Part shown: positions 9,863-19,772 of the stretch, piece after piece
Layout of the letters: each line of letters starts with the position of its first letter
How positions within the stretch are numbered: the first letter of the stretch is position 1
From: Cytophagaceae bacterium
GTDB lineage: Bacteria > Bacteroidota > Bacteroidia > Cytophagales > Spirosomataceae
DNA length: 64,000 nt
Reading direction: 5' to 3'
NCBI GenBank assembly: GCA_016722655.1
Contig: JADKIR010000005.1
Coordinates: 434,001 to 498,000, forward strand
The notes under the pieces: generated by a model
What the model was told of the DNA's origin: nothing
Databases searched by the model: none
The model's input: only the letters and a program-made list of their open reading frames with translations
Program-made: the position numbers and the translations under genes

Positions 9863-10555
9863 TCAAATTCTCCGATAAACTTCATCGAAAAAAAACCTCA
9901 TTCTATCTCCCCAAACACCGTTTTCTTCTCTTATTCCGCAAGAAATCACCATATTTATTTCTGCTCCAAATGTTAAATCCAGGATGTTTTTTACTTTTCT
10001 ACTATAAAAACCTTCCATGGGGCAGGTGTCGTATTTTTCATTGGCCATGGCCAGTATAAAGGTTTGAGCTGCCAAAGCACAAGTTTTATGGACTACGACC
10101 CGCATGTCGTTTTCAGATACCTGATAGGTGATGGTTCTAAAAAGTCCGATAAGGTTTACCATTATTTTTCTAAAAATGCCCAAAATGCCCAAAAACCGGG
10201 AGTATAAAAATGGCATTACAAACCCATAATACATTTTCCAGGTTTTAATCCTTTTGGCTTGTTTCTCTGTTGGGCTATTTTTCAAAACATTTTGAGTTTC
10301 CAGCTCCACAATTTTTCTTGCCCTTTTGCGGTGCATATCCTGTCGGGTCACAAAAACTACCATTTGCTGGGCAGTAGTGGCCGCTTGTTGACCCAAACAA
10401 GCCTCAGCTAGTTTTTTTAGGATTTCAGGATTTGTTACATGATAAAACTCCCAGAGTTGCAGATGGGAACTATTCAGAGCTAATGTTGCCAATTCTATAC
10501 AATGCATTACTAACAACATGCTGGATAGAATGAAGAACAATTTTTTCCTTCTCAT
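9863..10555 (-). CDS. Nitroreductase-like flavoprotein
   Basis: This 230-residue protein contains nitroreductase hallmarks: the segment LQLWEFYHVTNPEILKKL at about residues 32-50, VVFVTRQD, ALAAQTFILAMANEKYDTCPMEGF at about 160-185, and the C-terminal pattern INMVISCGIREENGVWGDRMRF. The family uses FMN and NAD(P)H to reduce nitro groups, quinones or similar compounds. Compared with typical members the N-terminus is short and hydrophobic, and the usual RRA/RYATK FMN-contact motif is missing. It could therefore be a divergent or partly degraded member. A possible alternative start upstream was not found. Confidence 0.65.
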   Translation of the reverse strand: MRRKKLFFILSSMLLVMHCIELATLALNSSHLQLWEFYHVTNPEILKKLAEACLGQQAATTAQQMVVFVTRQDMHRKRARKIVELETQNVLKNSPTEKQAKRIKTWKMYYGFVMPFLYSRFLGILGIFRKIMVNLIGLFRTITYQVSENDMRVVVHKTCALAAQTFILAMANEKYDTCPMEGFYSRKVKNILDLTFGAEINMVISCGIREENGVWGDRMRFFFDEVYRRI

Positions 10556-10735
10556 CTGATGACCATGTTTTTTGGGGTTTTGAGATTCCCAAATCTAATT
10601 AATTGTTAACTTAGTTTTGTGTCCAAGTATTTAACGACTTATATGGACTCTGATTGGATTTAACTTATTTTCTTTATTTTCACCTCATAAATTTTCAAAA
10701 ATTATCTCGAATATTAACTACCAATACAATAAAAA

Positions 10736-11062
10736 CTAAACGACCAATTTGGTTTTTACTTCATCCAATCTTCTTCTGGAAACCTTAATATTAGTCCCAT
10801 TTTTTAGAACCATTAATTTATTTTCAGAATCAAAATTGGAAATAAAGTTTTGATTGATGATACAAGAACGGTTTACTCTTAAGAATTTATCTGAAAGCAA
10901 AAGGCCATACATTCCCAAAGTGTAAGACATAATTCTTTTTTTGCCAGAAGACATTAAAAAGACAGTATAATTTATGTTTGCTTCCAGCATAATTACGTTA
11001 TCAATTGCCTCTTCGATTAACTTTTCATGAAGAAGTCTGAAATTTCTTTTTACTATTTTCAT
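10736..11062 (-). CDS. Stand-alone LytTR DNA-binding protein
   Basis: This 108-residue protein consists almost only of a LytTR domain: IMLEANINYTVFLMSSGKKRIMSYTLG, FLRVNRSCIINQNFI and a final LKNGTNIKVSRRRLDEVK. There is no receiver domain. LytTR proteins bind direct repeats in promoters of surface or secreted-protein genes. Its location between the nitroreductase-like gene and the second secreted fibre protein makes these possible targets, but no binding site was identified. Confidence 0.8.
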   Translation of the reverse strand: MKIVKRNFRLLHEKLIEEAIDNVIMLEANINYTVFLMSSGKKRIMSYTLGMYGLLLSDKFLRVNRSCIINQNFISNFDSENKLMVLKNGTNIKVSRRRLDEVKTKLVV

Positions 11063-11586
11063 ATAATTTTTAAACGCTGTATAAATAATAAATGGGATTG
11101 TATCGATCTAAGGTAAGAGAATACTTCAATTTTGCTCCTATTGTTGGAGGCAAAGAATAATTAGCTTATTATACCCTTGGTCAATTAATTTATTATAGAG
11201 ATGAATGTCAGTTTTTTTTAAAAAATGTCATTTTGTCATTATTTTGGACACAAAGTTGAAAATAAGGAGCATATCAAATAAATTTTTATAAATGAGAGGT
11301 TAGAATTTGGACTTGAAGTGTTAGGATTATTCTTTTAAGTGTTTATATAGAATTCTATTTTCAGCTTTCATCTGTTAAATGAGTTTCCTTAAAAATAAGT
11401 TTTGATCTTAGTTTATTTTTTAGCCACTTAATTCTAAGAAATGTTAATTTCTCTGCATATTCATAAAAATCTATTCAAGATAGAAATTTATCATTTAAAC
11501 CCACCTTGGCTGCAACTCATTGAGATTTTTTTTACTTGTTTTTTTATAATTCTCATTTTTGCACAATCAAAAACATTAAATAAAAC
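11063..11586. other. Intergenic region without visible gene
   Basis: This is about 520 AT-rich bases between two divergently read genes. No ORF with coding character, no strong hairpin and no clear TAnnTTTG element was seen. Confidence 0.6.
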
Positions 11587-12219
11587 ATGAATTCTATTTC
11601 AAATAAACATTGGAAAAACTTAACTATTTATTGTGGATTTGGGGCCTATGTCTCATATTTTCTTGCCGCATTTGCACCATTAATTGATACAATAGCTATT
11701 ATTCTTGCTTTTGCATTTGGGCCCTTTTTTATGCTTTCCTCGTTAGGGTTATATTATTTTTTAAAAAAATTCAATGACACAATAATTCTTCGAATAACTA
11801 TTCTTTTTAACATAGTGGCCACAGCAATGGTTACGATGATGCTTGTGGTACAACAAACGCTTCAGGAATTTCATCAACGGTTTAAGAATTCTGAAGATTT
11901 GGGAGTTTCACAGGAACAATTAAAATGGATTTTTAAAGAAGTAAATTCCATACAGCTTGGAATTGATTTATGCTGGGATATATATATTTCAATGGGTACA
12001 TTTTTCTTTTCATTATCGATGCTTAAAATACCACGAATGAATAAGATAATAAGCACCCTTGGTATGTTATTTTCCTTTTTATTATTAACGTACAATATTA
12101 TTTTCTTCCCTGAACCTCCTTCAGAGGTTGGTTCAATTGATTTTGGACCTTTTGTGGCAATTTGGTATATTTTTTTATTCGGTTGGTTATTAATGAATAA
12201 AAAAATGGTCGTTTCTTAA
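11587..12219 (+). CDS. Polytopic membrane protein of unknown function (possibly DUF4386-like)
   Basis: This 210-residue protein has about six hydrophobic segments (around residues 12-30, 32-52, 68-88, 120-145, 152-172 and 185-203). The overall layout resembles small DUF4386-type membrane proteins, but similarity is weak and no function is known. The region after LVVQQTLQEFHQRF is a soluble loop rich in charged residues. It is not obviously in an operon. Confidence 0.6.
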   Translation: MNSISNKHWKNLTIYCGFGAYVSYFLAAFAPLIDTIAIILAFAFGPFFMLSSLGLYYFLKKFNDTIILRITILFNIVATAMVTMMLVVQQTLQEFHQRFKNSEDLGVSQEQLKWIFKEVNSIQLGIDLCWDIYISMGTFFFSLSMLKIPRMNKIISTLGMLFSFLLLTYNIIFFPEPPSEVGSIDFGPFVAIWYIFLFGWLLMNKKMVVS

Positions 12220-13264
12220 AATGAAAGTTTTGACAACCAAATTTGATTTAGTTCTCTAATTATTTTGTCCAATTAAAGAAGTTCTTTCGTATTATTGAAT
12301 CAATTGCCCCTTATGGGACCTAATTTAGGATTTTACTTTTACAAGATTATGTGCATTAACCGGGGGCATAAAAGTATTTTTTTTGATTTTTTTGGAACAT
12401 TGTACCTCTTTTTCGAAAAAATTCCGAAACTAAGAAACCGGAATTAATCATTGTTCAAAAGTGAAAATTTATCGAAGTTCAATATTTCAGAAGCAAACTG
12501 GACATTTACAGAGAGTTTGAATTAACTGAAAACATCTAAATACCAAATTTTAGCTATTCAGCTTATTTTTCCTCCTGAAAAATTGAATGCTTTTAATAGA
12601 TTCCATTTTGAGGCATCAAATCACATTAAATCAAATTTGGCGAATTAGGTATGGCAACAACCTCAACGAATACCATTAAAACGCTTATGCACTTTTGTAG
12701 CTATCAGACAATAATGAATAGATTTTCATCTTACACTGCTACAAATGAACCTTCATTTTTAGTTTTGAAGAGTTTTAAACAATTCAATTTTATAAAATCA
12801 ATATTTATTTTACTTGAAATAAATCTTAAGAGTCGAGATATTTCAATCAAATTAATCGAATCTTTATATTTAAGTTTGGCTTAACTTAATTTATTTTTTA
12901 TAATAAGTATTGCAATTCTGTAATGTAAAAAAAGCTTAATAATTAATAACTAAAGTTACTATAAATTTTTAGTTGGCCATTATCTAACGTTACAGGTTAA
13001 AGAATGGGAAGGATAATCATTTAAAATTCCCTCTTTCATAAATTTTTAAATCATATATTATTTTGACTTCCTTTTACATTTCAAATGATATTAAAAATAA
13101 TTCACACAGTCGATTTTGATAAACTCAACTCAAAATCAATTCATAGCTATTCAGGTGATTTTTTCAGCCACTCGTAATGATTTTTTTTCTTTGGCAATTT
13201 TTAAGGTAGAATTTTGAGGCATCAAATTTCTGAAACTTAAATGTGGCGACTACCGCTTATAATC
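12220..13264. repeat. Long intergenic region with a duplicated segment
   Basis: This is about 1 kb without a convincing gene. Two segments, 12551-12621 and 13144-13227, share TAGCTATTCAG near their left end and the exact 17-mer ATTTTGAGGCATCAAAT at their right end, followed by TGGCGA. The second copy sits directly before the secreted fibre gene at 13265. The repeat may be a duplicated leader or regulator site, or the trace of an older gene duplication. A 77-codon frame at 12651-12884 has no coding signature and I do not call it. Confidence 0.55.
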
Positions 13265-14374
13265 ATGAAAAAGCTATTTATTTTTTTTACCATTTATCAT
13301 TTATCATTAAACATTATCGCTCAATCTATCAGTCTAGATCCTAACACTTTACAGTTACCACAATTATCAGTTAATCCATCTTGTACTATATCAGACAAAG
13401 GCAAAATGATATATAATACTACCCAAGAAAAAATCATGTATTGTAATGGGACAGATTGGATTGACCCTACATCAGGAGGGATACCGAACAATTGGGTAAA
13501 TTCGGGTAATAACAGTTATTTGTCAAATTTGAACGGGATGGTGGGAATAGGCACAAATAATCCAGCGTCACCTTTAAGTATAGTTTATTCGGGAGATTAT
13601 ACGGGATTAAATTTAAAATCAACTGTTGGGTATTCCCTGATGGGCATTGATTCAAAAAATGGCCTGGCTGCTTTAAAATTTTCCAATAATGAAGTAGGCA
13701 AATGGTATTTAGGAAATAATGTGGATAATAATTTTCATATTTATAAAATGGATGGAAACTATGGGCCGAAGTTTATAATTAATAGTTATGGCGTAGGTAT
13801 AGGAGTAAGCGATCCCAATAATACACTGGATGTAAATGGAAGAGTTAGGGTTAGAAACAATGGCTCCACTTCTGGAATTTGGACGTCATCTTCTACTAAT
13901 TCCTTGAACAGTGCCGATGGAGCTTTTTGGGGTTTAAAAAATGATAATACAGCCGGAATATATATAGGGGACAATTGGAGAATGGAATTGACTAACGCAG
14001 GAGATATGTCAATTGATGGTAGTCTAACTGTAAATAATGGGAAAGGTGTAGCCTATAATCCAACAGGTGCCACCAATTTAAAAATATACCCTTTTACAAC
14101 CGCCAATTTTAGTGCAGTGTTAGCGGGATTTGCCATGTCTCCTGAAACCGGAATTGTTTTTGGAGGTAACTTCACAACAGCTCCTAAAGTAATTGTTGGA
14201 GATATAGATTATACCCTCGGCTCATTGGGCGAATTGTATCGGGTTCAACTTGTAGTGTATGGTTGCAAAGTTGATAATGCAAATAATTCAAGTTGTAAAG
14301 CAAGATTAATAAATACAAGCCCAAACCCTGTAAATTATAATATTATCTGGAATTGCATTGCAATAGGAAATTAA
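13265..14374 (+). CDS. Secreted tail-fibre-like protein (second paralogue)
   Basis: This is a 369-residue protein, counting from the ATG that begins MKKLFIFF; an ATG eight codons upstream would spoil the signal peptide. The signal peptide ends near IIAQ. Like the copy at 8553-9749, it has the GKMIYNTTQEKIMYCNGTDWID motif and the same C-terminal module (SLTVNNGKGVAYN to WNCIAIGN). The middle differs: it contains NGMVGIGTNNPASPL and GVGIGVSDPNNTLDVNGRV, the repeats of fibre proteins that end in intramolecular-chaperone-like regions. Surface or extracellular location is expected. The globin gene follows after 25 bases. Confidence 0.65.
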   Translation: MKKLFIFFTIYHLSLNIIAQSISLDPNTLQLPQLSVNPSCTISDKGKMIYNTTQEKIMYCNGTDWIDPTSGGIPNNWVNSGNNSYLSNLNGMVGIGTNNPASPLSIVYSGDYTGLNLKSTVGYSLMGIDSKNGLAALKFSNNEVGKWYLGNNVDNNFHIYKMDGNYGPKFIINSYGVGIGVSDPNNTLDVNGRVRVRNNGSTSGIWTSSSTNSLNSADGAFWGLKNDNTAGIYIGDNWRMELTNAGDMSIDGSLTVNNGKGVAYNPTGATNLKIYPFTTANFSAVLAGFAMSPETGIVFGGNFTTAPKVIVGDIDYTLGSLGELYRVQLVVYGCKVDNANNSSCKARLINTSPNPVNYNIIWNCIAIGN

Positions 14375-14399
14375 GAGAAATTTTTAACTAAAAACAAAA

Positions 14400-14810
14400 A
14401 TGAACCAAATTCAAATTAACCTGGTAAAAAATACATTTGACCTGGTAGCCAAAATTCCAGCCGAAACTGTAGGTAAATTGTTCTATAACCGGCTTTTTGA
14501 AATTGCTCCTGAAGTTCGACCAATGTTTGGTCGCTCAGAAATAGTGGAGCAATCACGAAAGTTAATTGGTATGCTGAGTTATATAATAAATCGTTTAGAT
14601 AATCTAGAGTCAATTATTGATGAAATATCAAAACTGGCTCAACGACATATAAATTATGGCGTATTACCTGAGCATTACAAACCAGTAGGTGAGTCATTGC
14701 TATGGACACTTAAACAAGGACTTGGCTCAAATTGGAATAAAGATGTAGAAGAAGCCTGGACAGTTTGCTATGTTACACTTTCCAATGCTATGATTGAAGT
14801 ATATAAATAA
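14400..14810 (+). CDS. Single-domain bacterial globin (Vgb/flavohaemoglobin-like)
   Basis: This 136-residue globin has the proximal haem ligand His83 in AQRHINYGV, the CD1 phenylalanine Phe43 and the distal Gln51 (E7 position), as in Vitreoscilla haemoglobin and the globin domain of flavohaemoglobins. The reductase domains are absent. It probably binds O2 or NO in the cytoplasm and would need a partner reductase to turn over NO. It lies downstream of a secreted fibre gene and convergent to a large sensor kinase gene. A second globin gene lies on the other side of the same kinase/regulator pair. Confidence 0.85.
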   Translation: MNQIQINLVKNTFDLVAKIPAETVGKLFYNRLFEIAPEVRPMFGRSEIVEQSRKLIGMLSYIINRLDNLESIIDEISKLAQRHINYGVLPEHYKPVGESLLWTLKQGLGSNWNKDVEEAWTVCYVTLSNAMIEVYK

Positions 14811-14885
14811 TTTATTAATACTATCCCTCTAACACCAGGACATTTTCGATTGAAATAATATTTTGACTTTAATTTCAAAAAACAA

Positions 14886-14913
14886 TGGTTTGCTATTTTT
14901 AAATGGCAAACCA
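14886..14913 (-). terminator. Hairpin terminator of the sensor kinase gene
   Basis: TGGTTTGC and GCAAACCA form an 8-bp perfect stem. Read on the minus strand it is followed by TTGTTTTTTG, and it lies just after the kinase stop codon. It also sits 75 bases after the globin gene, so it may act in both directions. Confidence 0.6.
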
Positions 14914-14923
14914 ATTTGAACCC

Positions 14924-17900
14924 TCAAAGCAACGGAATTCTAACTATAAACACCGTTTCAGTTTCAATTGCCTCCATTGGACTTGAAGTAAAGTATTTGT
15001 ATAAACTTTTTAGACTATCAAGGCCTTGTTTATTGGAGGATTCCACAAATTTCTTTTTCTGTAAATTATTTTTTACAATTAAAAAATTATTCTCTATAAA
15101 AACATTAATAATCAACGGATTACCTTCTTCTATAGTATTATGTTTGATTGCGTTTTCAAAAAGATTTTGAAGTGTTACCGGTATTATTCCATGCTTTAAA
15201 AATCGTTCTGGAATACTGATAATAACTTGCAAACCTTCTTCAAAACGAGACTTTTGGAGGTTAATGTAATTTTGTACAAATTCTAATTCTTTTTCTAAAC
15301 TCACTACCTCATTCTCCTTATTTTGTAAAATATACCTGTAAATTTTTGAAAGTTTTTGCAAAAAATCGGAGGCAAGATCAGGTTCTGACAAAATCAAACC
15401 ATTGAGCGATGTAAGGCTGTTAAATAGAAAATGTGGATTAAGATGGTTTATTAAATTTTGGTATTGTATCTCTGTTTTATCTTTTTCTAATCGGGTAGAT
15501 TGAAGCTGTAAATGATGAATTTTTTTTCTCTGATTTATTCTAAATCGAATTAAAGCGAAAAGAATGAAAACGAACGTTAGGAAAAAAAGCAACTTAAACC
15601 AAATAGTATTGTAAAAAAGAGTTTCGATGTGAATTTTCAGAGTTTGAATAGGCAAATATTTCTGATTTACATCTTTAGCCCGAACCTTAAAGATATAATC
15701 ACCTCCATCTAAATTACCATAAACAGCCTCTTTTTTATCTTCTTTATCAATAATCCAATCATTATCAAATCCTTCTAGTTTATATGACATTTCATATAAA
15801 TAACTATTTGGTGGTGACAGAACACCAAAATTAACAGAGAAACTATTTTGTATTGAGTTAAATTTAACCTGAGAATTATTCTCATTTATCAATATTGATG
15901 TATCTGTGTTTGAGATTCGATTGATATATAATTGATCCTGAAAAGAAGGTATCCTTAAGTTTTTTAAATCTATCAAAATGAACCCTTGTTTTCCAATTGA
16001 TATTATTTTATCGGATTTTAAATCTATCAATTGGTTTTCCCAGTCAGAAAAGGAGTCATTTGTTTTCAGATTAAAGGAATAGCTTTCGTTTTTTATTTCA
16101 TTAAAAATCAATATATTATCTAATATAGAAATAATAATATTGTCGTTATGGTCAATGGTTAATGAGCCAATATATTCAGTTTCAATAATAGTTTTAAAGT
16201 CATTTGTCAAAGGATCATATTTGATTAAATCATAACTCCCTAGCCAAAATTTTCCGTTTTTGTCTTCCACAAAACCCGAAAACCCTATTTTTGAAAAATC
16301 AATATTTTGCTTATTTTTAATGCCAATAAATTTCTTTTTTTCTTTTGAAAATTTAGCCAAACCACCCGATTGCATACAAATCCAAAATTCTCCTGACCGA
16401 GTAATCAATGAATAGGAAGTTCCAAAATGTATTTTTTGAGTCTTATTCTTTTTGAAATCAATATCTAATTCTATTGGAAAGCTTTTACATTTTTTTGTAA
16501 TCAAATGATAATTATAAACTTCATGAAGGTCTTGTACAAAAATCCAGATTGAATCTCCCAAAAGTCTGGTGTGGCATATGTTTATTTTCATTTTGGGGTT
16601 GATTTTAGACGGCAAAATAATATTCGAGAATTTTTTGGTTGATTTATCGAAAACAAAAATTTCGTATGCCTTAGAAATCAATATTTTATTACCATAATTT
16701 TCTAACTTAATAGTGAAGTCTGAGTTCGAAGAGATTTTTTTTGAAGAGGGTATATTGTAGCTTACTGTTTGATTACTTGATAAATCATAATTAATCAAAC
16801 GGTTTTCATTTGTAAGCATCCACCAGCTGCTGTTTTTTTCATCAACTCTAAAATCCCTAAAAAAATCATTTGGCTTATTTCTAAATAATTCTTTTGAGAA
16901 ATCATAAACTTCAAATAGTTGTTCATTTGGATTTTGGGTTGCTAAACCATTAATAGTATTAATCCCATTTTGAGTACCGAACCAAATTGTTCCATTTTTT
17001 TCCTGAAAAATATCAATAAAATTGTAAGCCGAAAATGAAATACTATTTCCTTTTTCGTATTCAATTGGGATTAATTGTTGCTTTTTCAGGTCTATGTAAG
17101 CCATTTTCTTATTATAGCTACTGACCCAAATATTACTATTTGAATCAAAAAACAATTGATAAACTCCCGAAAAGGAAATATTAGGATTTGGATTTAAACC
17201 AAATGTTCTAACATTTTTTTGAAGTCGGGTATTATACCAGACAATTTCTTGGTTGTGGTTATCTGTAAAAACCAAATTGTTTTCATTTGTTGTAAGTGCA
17301 GATATATTGGTAAGATTAAAAACATCTGCTTTCTTTGGGTTAAATGACTTATTATAAATTTTCTGCGAAGAATAATCTAAAAAATTTAAAGCTTCATTAC
17401 ATGAAATCCATAATCCATTTTTGTTGGGATCCTCGACCAATCCTTTTCTGAAAACCCTGTTTGAACTTAGTTTTTTTGTTTGAGATGATTCAATAGAAAA
17501 GTTGTATAGTTTATTGGTTTTTGTGTCAAATTTATATAATCCTTTGTCACGAATTGAAAACCAAATATTTCCTCTTGAATCACAAATTATATTAAGACAG
17601 GCGTAATCAGTTTTATTAAGTTCTTTGAATGTAAAAAATGCATTTTTCTTTTTGTCAAAAAAACAGATACCTTCTGTTGTACCTACCCATATTCTTCCTT
17701 GCTTGTCTTCACAAAGCGATTCAATGGAATTATGAACCAGAGAATTGTCATCTTTTGAATTATGTTTAAATGTTGTTGTAAAACCCGAATCATAGCGTTT
17801 AAGACCACTGGCAGTTCCTAGCCAAAGATATCCATTGCGATCTTTGAGCATACATTTGATTATGTTTTCAATGCTATTATCACTCACTTTCAGGTGGTCA

Positions 17901-18028
17901 AAAGTGTAGGGTAAGCGTTGAGCAGATACAGAATGAAAATAGATCATTGAAAATAAAAGATAACAAATAAAAATATGTCTACTGTTATTTTTTTTCTCTA
18001 AGACCTTCCTATAAGTTATTTTCGTCAT
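14924..18028 (-). CDS. Sensor histidine kinase: two-component propeller sensor plus LytS-type kinase
   Basis: This 1034-residue membrane sensor starts with a signal-anchor (residues 18-36). A long periplasmic region follows with about a dozen Reg_prop propeller repeats (DRNGYLWLGTASGLKRYD, DKQGRIWVGTTEGICFF, EKNGTIWFGTQNGINTI), then a Y_Y_Y domain at about 735-800 and one transmembrane segment near 810-830. The cytoplasmic part is a LytS/His_kinase (PF06580) domain with the phospho-acceptor region NHLNPHFLFNSLTSLNGLI and an ATP-binding region containing LFENAIKHN. It lacks the AraC output of hybrid two-component systems and instead pairs with the LytTR regulator directly upstream, 13 bases away. 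The propeller probably reads an extracellular ligand; given the flanking globins, redox or NO cues are possible (inference). Confidence 0.88.
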   Translation of the reverse strand: MTKITYRKVLEKKNNSRHIFICYLLFSMIYFHSVSAQRLPYTFDHLKVSDNSIENIIKCMLKDRNGYLWLGTASGLKRYDSGFTTTFKHNSKDDNSLVHNSIESLCEDKQGRIWVGTTEGICFFDKKKNAFFTFKELNKTDYACLNIICDSRGNIWFSIRDKGLYKFDTKTNKLYNFSIESSQTKKLSSNRVFRKGLVEDPNKNGLWISCNEALNFLDYSSQKIYNKSFNPKKADVFNLTNISALTTNENNLVFTDNHNQEIVWYNTRLQKNVRTFGLNPNPNISFSGVYQLFFDSNSNIWVSSYNKKMAYIDLKKQQLIPIEYEKGNSISFSAYNFIDIFQEKNGTIWFGTQNGINTINGLATQNPNEQLFEVYDFSKELFRNKPNDFFRDFRVDEKNSSWWMLTNENRLINYDLSSNQTVSYNIPSSKKISSNSDFTIKLENYGNKILISKAYEIFVFDKSTKKFSNIILPSKINPKMKINICHTRLLGDSIWIFVQDLHEVYNYHLITKKCKSFPIELDIDFKKNKTQKIHFGTSYSLITRSGEFWICMQSGGLAKFSKEKKKFIGIKNKQNIDFSKIGFSGFVEDKNGKFWLGSYDLIKYDPLTNDFKTIIETEYIGSLTIDHNDNIIISILDNILIFNEIKNESYSFNLKTNDSFSDWENQLIDLKSDKIISIGKQGFILIDLKNLRIPSFQDQLYINRISNTDTSILINENNSQVKFNSIQNSFSVNFGVLSPPNSYLYEMSYKLEGFDNDWIIDKEDKKEAVYGNLDGGDYIFKVRAKDVNQKYLPIQTLKIHIETLFYNTIWFKLLFFLTFVFILFALIRFRINQRKKIHHLQLQSTRLEKDKTEIQYQNLINHLNPHFLFNSLTSLNGLILSEPDLASDFLQKLSKIYRYILQNKENEVVSLEKELEFVQNYINLQKSRFEEGLQVIISIPERFLKHGIIPVTLQNLFENAIKHNTIEEGNPLIINVFIENNFLIVKNNLQKKKFVESSNKQGLDSLKSLYKYFTSSPMEAIETETVFIVRIPLL

Positions 18029-18041
18029 TTAATTTGATTTG

Positions 18042-18815
18042 CTATTTCTCTAACCATTTCTTAAAAACAGGAGCCTTTTGACGGCTAATATCAATTTCGA
18101 CAGATTGATGTGGATCTTTCAATTTGACCATCAATTTCAAATTTTCTAAGCCCCAAACTCTTTGAATCATGTCTTTATTGACAATAAACTGGCGATTAAT
18201 CCTAAAAAAAGCATTAGGATCCAACATTCCTTCTATTTCATCCATAGTATTATCCAGGCTGAATTTTTCATTTGCTTTTGTAATAATATGAATTACAGTG
18301 TCATAATGGAAATGGGAAATTTCTTTGACTTTTACAGGAACCCATGCGTTCCTGTGATTACACAAAAACTGTTCTCTAAATGCTGGCTTAGAATCTGAAC
18401 TTGTGTGCTGAAGAATCGCAGCAAGTTTTTGTAAATTAATCGGAGATTTTATCTGATTCTTAATTAAGTTTTTAGCCTTTTCTATGGCGTTTTTTAAGTC
18501 TTCTAGTTCAACGGGTTTTAATAAATAATCAATTCCGTTAACTTTAAATGCTCTTATAGCAAATTCATTATAAGAAGTGGTAAAAATAATTGGACAAGTG
18601 AGCTGGAACTTTTCGAAAATTTCAAAACTTACACCATCTGTCAACTGAATATCCGCAAAAACAACGTCGGGTTCGGCATTTTCAGCAAACCAATTTACCG
18701 ATGTTTTGACACTGGGTAGTATCCCTAAAATTTTTAATTCAGAATCTATTTTGGCTATCTTAATGCTTAGTTCCCTTGCAACTAACTTTTCGTCTTCAAT
18801 TATAATAGCAATCAT
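18042..18815 (-). CDS. LytTR-family response regulator
   Basis: This is a 257-residue protein, counting from the ATG at 18815 that begins MIAIIIEDEK. The frame extends 49 codons upstream, but that part is low-complexity and unlike the family. The receiver domain has acidic residues Glu7/Asp8, the phospho-acceptor Asp55 (VVFADIQL), and the Thr/Lys switch residues in FTTSY and LLKPVE. The C-terminal LytTR domain (about 155-257) includes FHYDTVIHIITKANEKF, FFRINRQFIVNKDMI and DISRQKAPVFKKWL. It lies directly upstream of the LytS-type kinase and forms one operon with it. Confidence 0.88.
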   Translation of the reverse strand: MIAIIIEDEKLVARELSIKIAKIDSELKILGILPSVKTSVNWFAENAEPDVVFADIQLTDGVSFEIFEKFQLTCPIIFTTSYNEFAIRAFKVNGIDYLLKPVELEDLKNAIEKAKNLIKNQIKSPINLQKLAAILQHTSSDSKPAFREQFLCNHRNAWVPVKVKEISHFHYDTVIHIITKANEKFSLDNTMDEIEGMLDPNAFFRINRQFIVNKDMIQRVWGLENLKLMVKLKDPHQSVEIDISRQKAPVFKKWLEK

Positions 18816-19042
18816 TTCTATTAAGTGTTTATTAAACAAAGTATTGGAAAATCTACCTGACTTGCAAGTATTTGAATTTGGAAAGTAAAAAACTGAACTT
18901 GAATGGTAAAAAATAAGATCTGAGTTGTTTTTTCGACTCATTGCCTTTTCTTTACTATTCAATACTATATTTTGACTGTTCGGCGATATTAATTCGGTAA
19001 ATTTAAAGATAATGTTATAATTTGAATATTATTAAAGGCGGT

Positions 19043-19441
19043 ATGACTACAGAAGAAATCAAAATTGTTAAACAAACATGGCGAAATCTGGAAGGAATTG
19101 ATCCGACATTGTTTGGGGATGTTTTCTACAGTCGTTTGTTTATTGCAGATCCCTCACTTAAGAAAATGTTTCGATTACCACAGGAGGTTCAGTCCAAAAA
19201 ACTTATTGATACGCTAGATCTAATTGTAAAAAGCCTGGGCAGATTAGATGAATTAGGCAATCAAATAAAAGACTTAGGAGAAAAACATGTGAAATATGGG
19301 GTATTGCCGCATCATTATGATAAGGTAGGTGATGCCCTAATTTGGTCTTTGAAAAAAGGATTAGGAAAAGATTGGAATATCGAAGTAGAAAATGCGTGGA
19401 AAAAATGCTATACAATATTAGTTAATGCAATGACAAACTAA
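19043..19441 (+). CDS. Second single-domain bacterial globin
   Basis: This is a 132-residue globin, counting from ATG 19043; a TTG seven codons earlier is less likely. Phe43 (CD1), Gln50 (E7) and the proximal His82 in EKHVKYGV are in place. It resembles the globin at 14.4 kb closely (shared motifs LPxHYxxVGxALxWxLKxGLG and ENAWxxCY), so the two are paralogues. It is divergent from the LytTR/LytS operon, sharing the roughly 230-base region between 18815 and 19043, and so is a likely target of that regulator (inference). Confidence 0.85.
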   Translation: MTTEEIKIVKQTWRNLEGIDPTLFGDVFYSRLFIADPSLKKMFRLPQEVQSKKLIDTLDLIVKSLGRLDELGNQIKDLGEKHVKYGVLPHHYDKVGDALIWSLKKGLGKDWNIEVENAWKKCYTILVNAMTN

Positions 19442-19772
19442 TAATTACTTAAAAAATGATATTTATTAAGTCAAAAATTTATAGATACAAACTTCTTTTT
19501 TTGCCAATTGAAAGTTTTTCATAATTTTAATTTTTGTTCCGGGTTTTTAAGGATTAAAATTAATGAGGCAATAAAAACTTACTATAAGTCGATTTTGAAT
19601 AAAAAACCCTGAGATAAATTACTGATAAACAAATTATTATTTATTACATTGTTATTAAGAAATATCGAAAGGCTACATTATATTTTTTTTAAGAATTGAT
19701 TACAAAAACATAATTTTCAAATCCCATTGAGGTTACAGCAGGTTTATATATTTGCTTCATAAATATAAAAAA
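19442..19772. other. Intergenic region without visible gene
   Basis: About 330 AT-rich bases between the second globin and the next gene. No hairpin terminator, promoter consensus or ORF stands out. Confidence 0.5.

Noticed and set aside
12651..12884. 77-codon ORF in the long gap
   Set aside because: Low-complexity, AT-driven product without domain or ribosome-site support; it starts at the duplicated segment.
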